A stretch of 64,000 bases of DNA from Isoetes taiwanensis (lineage: Eukaryota; Streptophyta; Lycopodiopsida; Isoetales; Isoetaceae): NCBI GenBank assembly GCA_021234155.1, contig JAJEKV010000027.1, forward strand, positions 11,542,716 to 11,606,715. The letters run 5' to 3'. Each line of letters opens with the position of its first letter. Within the stretch, counting starts at the first letter, position 1. Made by a program: the position numbers and the translations under genes. Below are positions 1 to 9,600 of the stretch, in pieces. The notes under the pieces are model-generated. The model did no database searches, was not told the origin of the DNA, and saw nothing but the letters and a program-made list of their open reading frames with translations.

Positions 1-260
1 GAATCGAAGGAAGGAAGCAAAGAAGACAAGGTGCTCAAAGAAGTTGCCGGGCAAGTAGCTAAGCTGATCACGCGAATTCCATGATCTCTTTCCGTGATGA
101 GATCAAGCAGCTCCTCCTTATAGGGGAGTCGAAAAGTGCGAGATAGCACTCGAACCAGGAACAAAGCCAACAAGCAAGGCTCAGATAGAATGACAACGCA
201 GAGTTGTCGGAGTGAAGAAGCGAGCTAGAGGAGCTGCCGACCTAGGTTTCATTAGACCTA

Positions 261-895
261 GTGTCTCCGCCGCTTTGGAGCGCCCATTCTTTTGTCAAGA
301 AGAAGGATGGATCTTTGAGGATGTGCATAGACTATAGACAGTTGAATAAGCACACCATTAAGAACAAGTATGCGCTTCCAAGATCAGACGACTTGATGGA
401 TCAGCTTCAAGGTGCAAAGATCTTCTCCAAAATCGACTTAAGGTCAGGTTATCATCGATCGGGATAAAGGAAGAAGATATCCATAAGACCGCCTTCAGAA
501 CGCGGTATGGGCATTATGAGTTCACGGTAATGCCTTTCGGCTTATCAAATGCCCCCGCAACGTTCATGAGGCTCATGAACGATATCTTCAGGGAGTTCCT
601 GGACACCTTTGTGATTGTTTTCTTTGATGACATTTTGGTGTATAGCAGATCCCTTGAAGAGCACGTACAACACTTGAGAAGAGTGCTAGAGAAGTTGAAG
701 AGGCACCAGTTGTACGCCAAGTTGTCGAAGTGCCACTTCGCAACAGAGAAGGTGGAATACCTTGGTCATGTGATCTCAGCAGAAGGCATCTCAACGGACC
801 CCGCCAAGATTGAAGCCGTCATTCAGTGGCCGGCGCCGAAGAATGTGCATGAAGTCGAAGTTTCTCGCCTAGCGGGTACTACAGAAAGTTCGTGA
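261..895 (+). pseudogene. Ty3 reverse transcriptase domain, frameshifted
   Basis: The first open segment (261-467) has the RT fingers/palm signature [17 protein letters not shown] and [10 protein letters not shown]. Reading shifts near 465, where a base or two is missing, and resumes at 530 with [12 protein letters not shown]. The catalytic box reads FFDDILVYS (about 622-648), with the two aspartates intact; the usual form is FIDDILVYS. It continues to [10 protein letters not shown] and then shifts again near 865, within the tether to RNase H. RT would copy the element RNA into cDNA in cytoplasmic particles. The breaks make this copy non-functional. Confidence 0.92.
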
Positions 896-1054
896 AGAAC
901 TTTGCTAAGATAGCAGCCCCGCAATGCACGACAAGGACGTATAAGGTGAAAGATTGGGTAGAGCATTGGCACAAGAAAGCCCAAAAGGGGTTTGAATTGT
1001 TGAAGGAAGCTTTAACAACAGCCCCGGGCCTTAACCTCGCCGGACCCGGGGAAA

Positions 1055-1540
1055 GATAAGCTTGTAGCAACAGATGCGAGTAAGATAGCTACAGGTGCAG
1101 TGTTTATGCAAGAAGGGCGTGTGGTAGCGTATGATTCCAGGAAGATGAACGACGCCGAGACGCGCTACCCAACGCACGATCAAGAATTGCTTGCAGTTGT
1201 CAGGGCATTAAGAATATGGAGGCACTACCTTTTGGGAAGGAAGTTCCAGTTGGATACAGACCACCAGAGCCTCCAATATGTATTCACGCAACCACACCTC
1301 AACCTGAGGCAGAGAAGGTGGATGGAGTTCCTTGAAGAGTACGACTTTGATATAGTCTACAAGCCAGGGAAGCTCAATGTGGTAGCAGATGCGCTTTCAA
1401 GGCATCCCCTGACAACTAGAGTGCATTGCAACGCAATTTCGACGATATCCAAAGACTTTGGTAAGAGGATTGAAGAGTCCTTGCCAACGGACGGATTTCA
1501 AGGAAGTATGGGCAAATCTCTAGGGAGGCTAGAACGATAA
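1055..1540 (+). pseudogene. Ty3 RNase H domain
   Basis: Translation gives LVATDASKIATGAVFMQ followed by YPTHDQELLAVVRALRIWRHYL and TDHQSLQYVF, then DADALSR-type residues (VVADALSRH). These are the conserved blocks of the Ty3 RNase H that removes RNA template during reverse transcription. The first aspartate (TDAS), the glutamate (DQELLA) and the aspartate of TDHQ are visible. The domain is open from about 1055 to 1430, then passes into a degraded linker before integrase. It lies directly downstream of the frameshifted RT, as expected for a Ty3 pol. Confidence 0.9.
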
Positions 1541-1639
1541 AGAGCGGGAGGCCTTTAAGCATTTTAAGAAGGAAGGCAACCTCGTTATACCATAAGAACA
1601 AGTTGTGCGTGCACCAATCATCGTGTAAGGAAATTGATC

Positions 1640-2330
1640 CTCCACGACACGCATTAACAGCCCCAATAGCTGGCCATGCGGGATTCATGAAAACATATTT
1701 CAAAGTCACGCAGCAGCCTATTATTGGCCGTGAATGAAGAAGCGTGTAGCTCGCTACATCAAGGAATGCCGCCTATGTCGCCAGACAAAGGCGGAGCAGC
1801 TTCAATTCCAGGGGGCATTGGAGCCATTAGCGGTGCCAAACGCTAAGTGGGAGGTAATCGATGGACTTCATCACAGGACTCCCAAGGACAGCAAAGAGGG
1901 AAGGATGCCTTGATGGTAGTGGTCGACAAGTTGTCTAAGATGGCACATTTTGTGCCTTGCGGACCACGATACAGCTATGGATACAAAGAAAGCTCTTCAC
2001 CAAAGAGATCTTCGTGCTTCATGGCATGCCAAGGGAGATCATCTCCGATGTGGATCCGGTTCATGAGTGCCTTTTGGCAAGACCTCTTTGGCGACGATCC
2101 GCACAAAGCTATCCATGAGCACGGCATATCATCCTCGACGGATGGCCGGGGCGGAGCGGACCAACAGGATTTTAGAGGACATGCTACTTAAACTACGTGC
2201 CCGAATAAGCAAAGTATGTGGGAAGAATTTATTCACTTGGTGGAGTTTGCATACAATAGCACCAAGCAGGAATCATCCCAAATGTCGCCGTTTATGATCA
2301 ATTACGGCTATCAGTGCCTAACTCCAGACA
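1640..2330 (+). pseudogene. Ty3 integrase, heavily decayed
   Basis: Pieces of the HHCC zinc-binding region (GHAGFMKTYF, then RYIKECRLCRQTKA at about 1742-1785) and of the catalytic core (DALMVVVDKLSKMAHFVPC, 1876-1965; LFTKEIFVLHGMPREIISD, about 1990-2050) are read in different frames. The second catalytic aspartate context reads SDVDP rather than SDRD. A third frame from 2216 gives EEFIHLVEFAYNS. At least three frameshifts are needed to pass through the domain. Integrase would insert element cDNA into chromosomes; this copy cannot. Confidence 0.85.
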
Positions 2331-2339
2331 CTTGGCACA

Positions 2340-2960
2340 ACCCCGTGTCAAAAGTGGAAGTTTCGCAGCAGATGTTGGCGGATATGCAGCAGCTTGTGGA
2401 GGAGGTTCGTGGTTATCTGCTAGCAGCAAGAAGTCGTCAGAAGAGCATCGCCGACAAGCATCGAACAGTAAGAGAGTTCAAAGTTGGAGATGATGTTTGG
2501 CTCAAGATCAAGGTGAAGCAGGCGAAGCTCAGGATTGGGAATTGCAAGAAGCTTGCTCCAAGGTGGGCTGGTCCTTTCAGAATAGTCGAGAAAGTAGGTA
2601 ATCAAGCCTACAAGCTAGACTTGCCAGCACACCTAAAGATTCATAAGGTCTTCCACGTGAGTTTGTTGAAGAAGCATACTCCAAATCCAGACGAAGTCTT
2701 GGATTCGCCAACGTTGTTGGAAATGACTTGAGGAGCAAATGGAAATAGTTCCGCATTGATTCTCGATAAAGCTTTCAAGAAAACGAGGAGATCGAGAATT
2801 CCTCCAAAGATTTGGTCAAGTGGAAACACTTACCGCTGGAAGATGCGCGACGGGTACTTAAGAAAGATTTAGTAAAGCAAAGATCCACGCTTTATGGAGC
2901 AATGGGACGGCAAGGTCATCTCCTCAAGAAATCGGCTCAGGCATGTCGATTTGTGTAGGT
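2340..2960 (+). pseudogene. integrase C-terminus and chromodomain-like tail
   Basis: The frame open from 2216 to 2731 continues through the integrase C-terminal segment: VGDDVWLK, PRWAGPFRIVEKVG and KIHKVFHVSLLKK are family-typical. After a stop at 2731 another frame (about 2780-2955) contains LVKWKHLPLEDA, which matches the aromatic-rich core of a chromodomain (usual form LVKWKxLPxEDATWE). Chromovirus chromodomains direct integration to particular chromatin. The tail is short and broken, and assignment to a named lineage is not possible from these pieces. Confidence 0.75.
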
Positions 2961-3820
2961 TAATTCTGGTATAGTTAAGATTAATCTACGCATGCCACCT
3001 ATGCTTAGTATGGGTCGCATGCGTTGTCACCGATGATGGGACCACTACGGTGATCTCTAGGGCGTGGTGTAATGTCAATGTAGGCATGACCGCTTTCCGG
3101 GGGGCAGTGGAAGGTAGATTAGAAAGTCTACTGGCCCCCACGAAGTAGACGACCTCGAGAGAAAGGAGGTCATGAAGGAATGCATTGATAGGGAAAGCAC
3201 CTTTAGCCCCATATATGCTTTGATAGGAGGAATCTATCCTTCGCACCCCACGCCGAGAAGGATATCCTCCATACCGGGCAACTAGAGGTGTAGGCATGAG
3301 CGCATATAGGCATATAGGCTACTGTCTCCGCTCCCTATAATGGAAGATTCACCCTCTTCCTATGCCGGGAGATTAGCCATGCATCCATGTAGATAGGTAG
3401 GGTGGTCACCATATAACCAAAAATTTTATTTAATAATTAAATGGTACTAACGTAGTGTCGACCACTGCAGCAGCCGATGAGCTCCCTGAGGGCAAGGAGG
3501 TCAAGACTCGAAAGACTTGCAACACAAATTTTGTTGGAATGTGTTGCAAGGAATGAAGAGTACCTCGGATGTTAATTTTAAATTTTGATAAACTTAATTG
3601 TAATGTTAAGTGAATTTTGGAGTAATCAGTTAGTAATATTGTGAATTGATAAGTTATTTTATAATATAATAAGGTGATAATGTCATAAAAATATTACCTT
3701 AAGGTAATTTTAATAAATGTGTAAGAATTAGAGTAGTAATCGTATGTATCAAGTTGTTGCAGGTTAGGTTGATCCCAAGGTGGGGAGACCCACGATGTCG
3801 CCGGACAAAGATCATTTTTC

Positions 3821-3833
3821 AAGGTGGGGAGAA
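3821..3833 (+). promoter_or_regulatory. polypurine tract
   Basis: The purine-rich run AAGGTGGGGAGAA lies directly against the TGTGACGT start of the 3' LTR. Its composition and position are those of the plus-strand primer site of Ty3 elements. Confidence 0.85.
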
Positions 3834-4231
3834 TGTGACGTTCCAAAGCCACGATATACCCCGTGATCGTATACCGATCGTTTCCGCCACGCCGCATTAC
3901 CGCCACCCACCGACGGCGGTAATGCCAGCTAGCGGTAGCCAGGTGAGTAGCCCTAGGGGGCAACTTGCCAGAAATATGTGCAACTATTAATGTGCACATT
4001 TTCCAATGTACACATTAATGTGGGCACACATTTCCAAGTGGACACTCCAATCCAAGTGGGCCACACCCATAGGTGCAATTAATGTGCACATTTTCCAATG
4101 TACACATTAATGTGGGCACACATTTCCATGTGTGCACATTTGGCCACCTAGCCCTTAAAGGCAAGTGGGCCCATTTCCAATTATCCCACATGCCAAAAGG
4201 GGATAATTGGAAACCCTAACGAACCCCCTTG

Positions 4232-4240
4232 TCTATATAG
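4232..4240 (+). promoter_or_regulatory. TATA box of the Ty3 LTR promoter
   Basis: TCTATATAG lies about 400 bp into the LTR, followed by GGGTAGG. The position suits the U3 promoter that would start the element transcript near 4260. Confidence 0.6.
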
Positions 4241-5473
4241 GGTAGGAAACCCTAACTAGCCCAATTTTCGATTTTAGGGCTTCAGAACTCTGTTTTGGCT
4301 GCCTCAACAAAAAAAACCGCATCCCGCACTGACCGAGAATTGCATCCTTAGTTTCTCTAGATTCGAGCGTTTCAGCAGGATGGTCGAGCTCAGGTCAGGA
4401 GGAGGCCCTCAAGGATCAGGTATTTGGCCAATTAGATAGTCTAAACCCTATTTTAGTCATTGTATTAGTAGGTTTAGCCTATTAGATTGGCCATAGCAGC
4501 CCTCTAGATCTCTAGATAGCAGATTCTAACTAAAGAACCTAACTCTATGTTGTAGATTAGATCTTATTCTTTAGTTCTTCCGTGATGTATATGGATGATG
4601 TATCTCTATGAACTCCTTGTATTGGGAAGGGGTAGAGACCTAAAGCTTTGTAGTCGATGCTCCTAGAGTAGCCTCTCTAGCACACCCAGAAGTTGCGGCA
4701 CCTGCACAAGAGCCACACCGGCCAGGGTGAAGGGGCCGACCGGGCTTAAAGGAGGTTCGTGTTCGACTCTTGAAATCGATCCCTATGGTGTGTTAGTGCT
4801 TTGCCGGGGATCATTGTGACTAGGTCTAATGGCTTGCCACCTGCGCGTGGGGCAAGGCATGGGCTCGACACTCGTGAGGTGGTGAATATGACCTTCCATT
4901 GAGTTCAAGTCGAATACGGGCAAAGGGCCCTCTAGTCACCTTGAGTCAAACGTAGATCTCTCGGAGGAGAGATCCCTACCTGCCCCATCGGGCCGGGAGA
5001 TGCAACCCGGGATATAGCCCCTTGGCTATGCATCCGGCCGAGGGCTACGGTCCCAACACTTTTCAGCCTACTCGCAAAGTGTGCACGTGGAGGGGCGGAT
5101 GGAGTGGACAACCCTAAGCCATGCTCATATGCCGCCCAAATCCATTGCCATGAATTCATGCACTCAGACTCGAACTCGAGACCCAAGCCGCCGGGCCATC
5201 CCTTGAGTCCGAGCCTTGGGTAGGATTCCCTATGTGATGTGCTTGATCTTTGTCTATGCAGAGATATGTGGAGGACCATCCTTCGTGATGGTCATATGAT
5301 GTTGATGTATGTGCTACCGACATGTATGTTTACGCTTCAGCCTAGGTAGGCCCCGAGGGAGATTTGGGTGCAATGACCCTTCCACTCTTCCCACCGGAAC
5401 CCGTCACGGTTGCAGTGTCATGTGGAGGGCCCTGTATTAGCATGGAGCTGGTATGGGGGATGAACTCCTGTTT

Positions 5474-5497
5474 GTATACGGTGAGTGCACCGTATAC
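5474..5497 (+). repeat. perfect inverted repeat near the LTR end
   Basis: GTATACGGTG and CACCGTATAC are exact reverse complements separated by AGTG. This 10-bp stem with a 4-base loop sits in what would be U5. Confidence 0.85.
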
Positions 5498-5716
5498 GAG
5501 TAGGGGACGTCACAATCCATTTGCTGGAAATCCCAGGGTGCTTTTGCAACGCGCTGCCATAACAAAGACAGAACAAAATAAGAAAATGAAGTGGAAAAGG
5601 AGCTAAAATGGCAGAAAACTTTGTGACAAATGCTGTATAAGCAAGATTAACCCTGTAGAACGTGAACAAATTATAAAAGCTTTGAGCTTTACAAAAGGAC
5701 CTGCGAACTCTCTGAT

Positions 5717-6097
5717 GTGCTTCCTTTGAAAGAAAAAATCCAAAGCCCTAAGAAGATATTTACCAAAAGCTATGCCCCACTATATGCTGCATTCTGCCAG
5801 AGGTCTTTCGGCACTGTTTTCCGATTCCTTCAATGCTCTAAATCCGATCCGATGTATACATATTCTTCAAGCGTCGATGATCTCGACACTGAAGGCTTTG
5901 CCGGACCCCTAACCTTTGCATCATCGTCCATTGCCTTCGAAACGCTTCGTAGTCCCGCCTATTTCATTTTAAAATTTTCTTACAAAATGCCCTTGTATTT
6001 TAGGGTATCTGGCAAAATTCCTTATCGGACTCTTGTATGGAAAGGGAGAGTGCTTTTTTTTTTGCTTATCATTACTAGAACAAGATGCGATAATTAG
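5717..6097 (+). CDS. unrecognised 126-codon open frame
   Basis: An open frame of 126 codons follows the Ty3 LTR and runs into the first palindrome of the hairpin array at 6089. I recognise no domain; the C-terminal third is hydrophobic and rich in F, L and I. No TATA box or clear initiation context was seen. The rest of 5515-6088 shows nothing else. A chance open frame is at least as likely as a gene. Confidence 0.15.
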   Translation: MLPLKEKIQSPKKIFTKSYAPLYAAFCQRSFGTVFRFLQCSKSDPMYTYSSSVDDLDTEGFAGPLTFASSSIAFETLRSPAYFILKFSYKMPLYFRVSGKIPYRTLVWKGRVLFFLLIITRTRCDN

Positions 6098-6450
6098 TTA
6101 TCGATCTTCGAGGAGTACCGATAATTAATTATCGATACTCCTCCAAGATCGATAACTAATTATCGATTCTCCTCGATATCGGGCGATCGATAACTAATTA
6201 TCAAGATTCTCCTCCGATCTTGATAACTAATTATCAGTACTTAATTAGCAGCCCGATAAGGCGGTTATCGGGTCGTCGCTTCTGATGTCACCTTTGATAA
6301 CCGCCTCGGCCCTAACGGGCCTCGGCAGTTATCAAACACGTACAGACTCGGCCCTAACGGGCCTCGTCTGACGTGTCCAAAATGCGTGGCCTCGGACGTA
6401 CAGCCTCGGTCACGCATTTTTGGTTATCAGCCTTAGCTAGACCGATAACC
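6089..6450. repeat. tiled array of hairpins
   Basis: The stretch is almost entirely made of adjacent inverted repeats. Bases 6089-6164 form a 76-bp palindrome centred at 6126/6127 in which 36 of 38 pairs match. Its building block GATAAYTARTTATC recurs at 6089, 6120, 6151, 6189 and 6222. Further hairpins follow: 6199-6226 (10-bp perfect arms), 6252-6272 (CCCGATAA/TTATCGGG), 6260-6305 (GGCGGTTATC/GATAACCGCC), 6296-6333, 6336-6376, 6379-6420 and 6422-6450 (GGTTATC/GATAACC). Two of the loops share the core TCGGCCCTAACGGGCCTC. No coding potential is evident. Confidence 0.9.
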
Positions 6451-7926
6451 TTACCTTAGTATTTGCAGAATTTAAAGCAACAAATGACAAATAAATGGGC
6501 TACTATACTCCAATTTTGAAGCAACAAAATGACAAATTCATGGGTTACGATACTATGGGCATGAATTAAAAATGCAAAAGTAAATCCATGGATATTAAGA
6601 TCTCATCCCTAGGTAGAAAAATATATTGCTCACTTGATCTTCTAGCAAAGGCTGATTTTATCCTAGGATGGCATATTCTAGCTACCAGGAGAGATAATCC
6701 TTGATTTGCTATAGAATTGAGCTTGGAATAGTTCGACGATTGGACTAGGACAGAGGATGCAGCAGTGAATTAGGTAAAACTTAGCATTGATGGGTGAGTT
6801 TTTCCTCATTGAGTAGAGGCAGTACTCGCTTTGATGTGATCACTTCAAAGGTAGCATTCATTTCTTAATAAGGGAAAATTGGTTGGAAGAAAGATAAACA
6901 TGTTACAAAACCACACACAGAATTAAATTGTGGTTTGATGTAGTCTTTATGGCCTGCTCCCCTAATCAACATGACCACACACCATGATTAAAAAACTCAA
7001 AATTGAAGGAAGTACTCTAAAATCGGGGTTGAATTGCATGAAACAGTTAATCCTATATGAGCCAGAAATTTGAGCTTAAAAGAACAATCTGAATTTTCAA
7101 TCATAATTTTAAATTTGGAGCAATTTGGCAATTCCAAGAAATGCATAAGCATTTTGTCAAATATATACCAATTACTAGTTGGGGCAACCACAAGGTTATA
7201 CTACTATGCCTTAACAACTTAATAGCTAAAACGTGCATTTGCTCCATATCTGGTAATGCCGATGTTCGGCATACTATGCCAAATGTCATTAACAAAACAA
7301 ACAAATAATTAAGTGCAATACAACAATGTCCTACAAGGTAAAACAACCAAACTAGTGAACCATAAGTTGTCTCAATTAAAACCAATATGTTGAACTTGTA
7401 GGGAGAGATATGTTTATAACTTCTATTCAATTTGTTTTGCAGCTAGAGATAGACATGTGAATGGCATCCTTTAATAAATATTTTCTATAATGTTACCTCT
7501 CAATGGCTTGATCATCCAAATGTAGGAGCTACATAGATCTCTAGTCAATTACAGCACCATGGAACAATATCACCATTCATTGATGCCCAATGCCACATAC
7601 TAGCAAAGAGATGGCAAATTAAAGCTCTTGGATATTGGAGATCTTTTGCTACTTTTATGATTAGCATTTATTAATGCACACGATGTGGATGAACAAATAT
7701 TTGGCCAGCAAGATGTGGCCATGTAACGTATGCTCGGATGCTTGAAACTTATGACGTCTATTATGACTTTACCTCATCCACGACCTGAATGATATCTATA
7801 AGACAATCAAACATATTATCGAACACACATGTGCGAGAAAAGTCACACAATCAATAATACCATGTGTCCACACTTTCATCAACGACAAACATTCGAGTAA
7901 TCTATATCTTCAAACTAGTCTGGTGT
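6451..7926. other. no gene recognised
   Basis: AT-rich sequence with only short, unconvincing open frames on either strand (for example minus 6997-7191 and 7101-7430). No repeat, promoter or RNA gene was recognised. Confidence 0.5.
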
Positions 7927-7941
7927 GAAGAATAGAAATTT

Positions 7942-9015
7942 TTTTTTTTTTTTTTGAAGGTAAGAATTTTTTGTATTGAACATATTGGAAGAATTACAAT
8001 ACAAAGATCCCTCATGGATCAGATATGAATGAAGTACAAAGGATCCCTCATGGATCTGAATCATGTCTGCAGCTATAGTACTCATACGGCTCTCTCAACC
8101 TCTTCTTCTATCCAACTAATACTACAGTATGAACATCTTCTTAGCTAAATAGAATACTACAGGAGTTAAATCCGCATTTTCCACAAGTTGTAGACAAATC
8201 TTGAATGCTTCAAGAACCTCTTGCAAATTTAGAAATGAAGAGAAAAGAGACAAAGGGTAACCTGAACAATCTCCCGCACTGCTCAGAGAAGCTAATATGC
8301 TTCGAACTATGATCCAATTCTGCAGTTTTGCTACCAAATGTGAGATTGAAATGAGATGCTGCATTGTCGGGAAGTGCCAGTCGGCCAACCTGCAATAGGC
8401 TAGATACACAGCCCAGCCACCAAAACTCCCCTAAAGTTTGGCTCATGATATCTGGTCTTGATATGGAAGCGTCTTCCTAGACACCAACAGCTCCCTAGCT
8501 CGGCAATATCAAACAATCTGACATCCTGTTTTAAAACTGTAAAATTGTGACCAAGAACTTACACTGGCTCTTTCCAAGAAAACATCCCTAAATCTTCCCG
8601 CTAGCAGGAAAGAGCAAGGGGAGGGGAAGAAAACCATCTGATCAGAGGATCCATCTAAAAAGACTGCCTAAGAAGACCCGAAACTGCTTTCTTTCTAATT
8701 CCTGCTTAAATCTGCTTCACCTTATAGGCTCCACGCCCTTTCAGTGTGATTTGCTTAAACAAAATCATCATTCTTGTTAAAAGACTGAAAGCAAAAGGCC
8801 ACGTTAGTGGCTTACCAACACAAACCAGAAAGACCGCCTTGAAGCTGCTTCTGAATCAAAATCTGCAAATTCTTTCAAGAAATAAACCCCATGGCCATTG
8901 GCAAACCCCACTAGCATCAGATTAAGAATTCGGGTCTGCAAGGATGGCTGTAGCAGTGCCGGTCAGAGGGGAAAGAGGGCGGCCTCCTCCCCCTGTTGCC
9001 GCCCTAGCCGAGAAA

Positions 9016-9048
<33 letters not shown>
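7942..9048 (-). mobile_element. retroposed insert with 15-bp target duplication
   Basis: The insert is flanked by an exact 15-bp direct repeat, GAAGAATAGAAATTT, at 7927-7941 and 9049-9063, the hallmark of target-primed reverse transcription. The left end is a T-run (7942-7955), meaning a poly(A) tail on the minus strand, preceded in that sense by a 3'-UTR-like AT-rich stretch. Unusually, the other end also carries a run of 28 T (9019-9046). A minus-strand open frame of 95 codons (8409-8122) has no recognised domain. The GC-rich minus-strand 5' part (about 8930-9018) resembles a LINE leader. A truncated or internally deleted non-LTR element, or a retrocopy, are the main options. Confidence 0.75.
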
Positions 9049-9050
<2 letters not shown>

Positions 9051-9213
9051 AGAATAGAAATTTGAAACCTACAGGCAGGCAAGTAAATATACATTGTGGA
9101 AGCAAGTAAAAGGGTAACAATTCAGCCATAGTAAGGCACATTTTGTGTATATCATGGACAATTGCTTGTATACTTTTAACAACATGACCATTTCCAAAAG
9201 GGAAATCTTATGT

Positions 9214-9600
9214 CCCTTTTTTTTCTTGAAGAACAAAAGCTTTATTAATTAACAACAAAGTACACAAAAACAAAACTTCATCTTGTAGTACAAGCACAAG
9301 CATATGCCAGCAGAACTAGAGCCTCAAGCACAATGCACTTGCCCCACAAGAGAAACCTAAGGATATGAATTAATCTGGAGATACTAGATCCAAATACGAT
9401 CCCTGACCTCTGCCTCAATGGTAAAACATTTATAAGCCATTACTATTTTCATTTGGCCACGAGACGTAAGATCACGAGGAGAAGAATAAATGCCTAATGT
9501 GAAGTCTACCTAATGAAAAATGTAGTCTGCATTGTTTTCAAATGGACCAAAAGAGCCTACCAGCACTAAGATAAAATGCCTTCTTCGTCAAAGTAATCTT
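9214..9600 (-). mobile_element. probable retroelement 3' end
   Basis: A T-run at about 9217-9224 precedes, on the minus strand reading backwards, a stretch ending AATAAAGCTTTTGTTC, an AATAAA-type signal just before a poly(A) tail. The arrangement looks like the 3' end of a non-LTR retroelement or retrocopy. No target duplication and no coding domain were found, so the right boundary is uncertain. Confidence 0.4.

Larger units (their letters stand above)
1..5514 (+). mobile_element. Ty3/gypsy chromovirus, 5' part outside window
   Basis: This is the 3' portion of a Ty3/gypsy LTR retrotransposon. In order it shows reverse transcriptase, RNase H, integrase, chromodomain-like tail, non-coding spacer, polypurine tract and a complete 3' LTR. 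The 5' LTR, gag and protease would lie left of base 1, so the target duplication cannot be tested. The coding part carries many frameshifts and stops, so the copy is dead. The domain order and the post-integrase chromodomain remnant place it in the chromovirus branch. Bases 1-240 are the pre-RT linker and hold no open frame. Bases 2961-3820 lie between pol and the polypurine tract and show no gene. Confidence 0.9.
3834..5514 (+). mobile_element. 3' LTR of the Ty3 element
   Basis: The LTR begins TGTGACGT and ends ACGTCACA, an exact 8-bp terminal inverted repeat with the canonical TG...CA termini. Its length is 1681 bp. The polypurine tract abuts the left end. A TATA box (TCTATATAG, 4232-4240) marks the probable U3/R boundary near 4260. 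Two direct repeats of about 50 bp, 92 bp apart (3987-4036 and 4079-4128), lie in U3; each contains an imperfect palindrome with arms ATTAATGTG and CACATTAAT. A perfect hairpin lies 17 bp before the right end. Confidence 0.9.
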
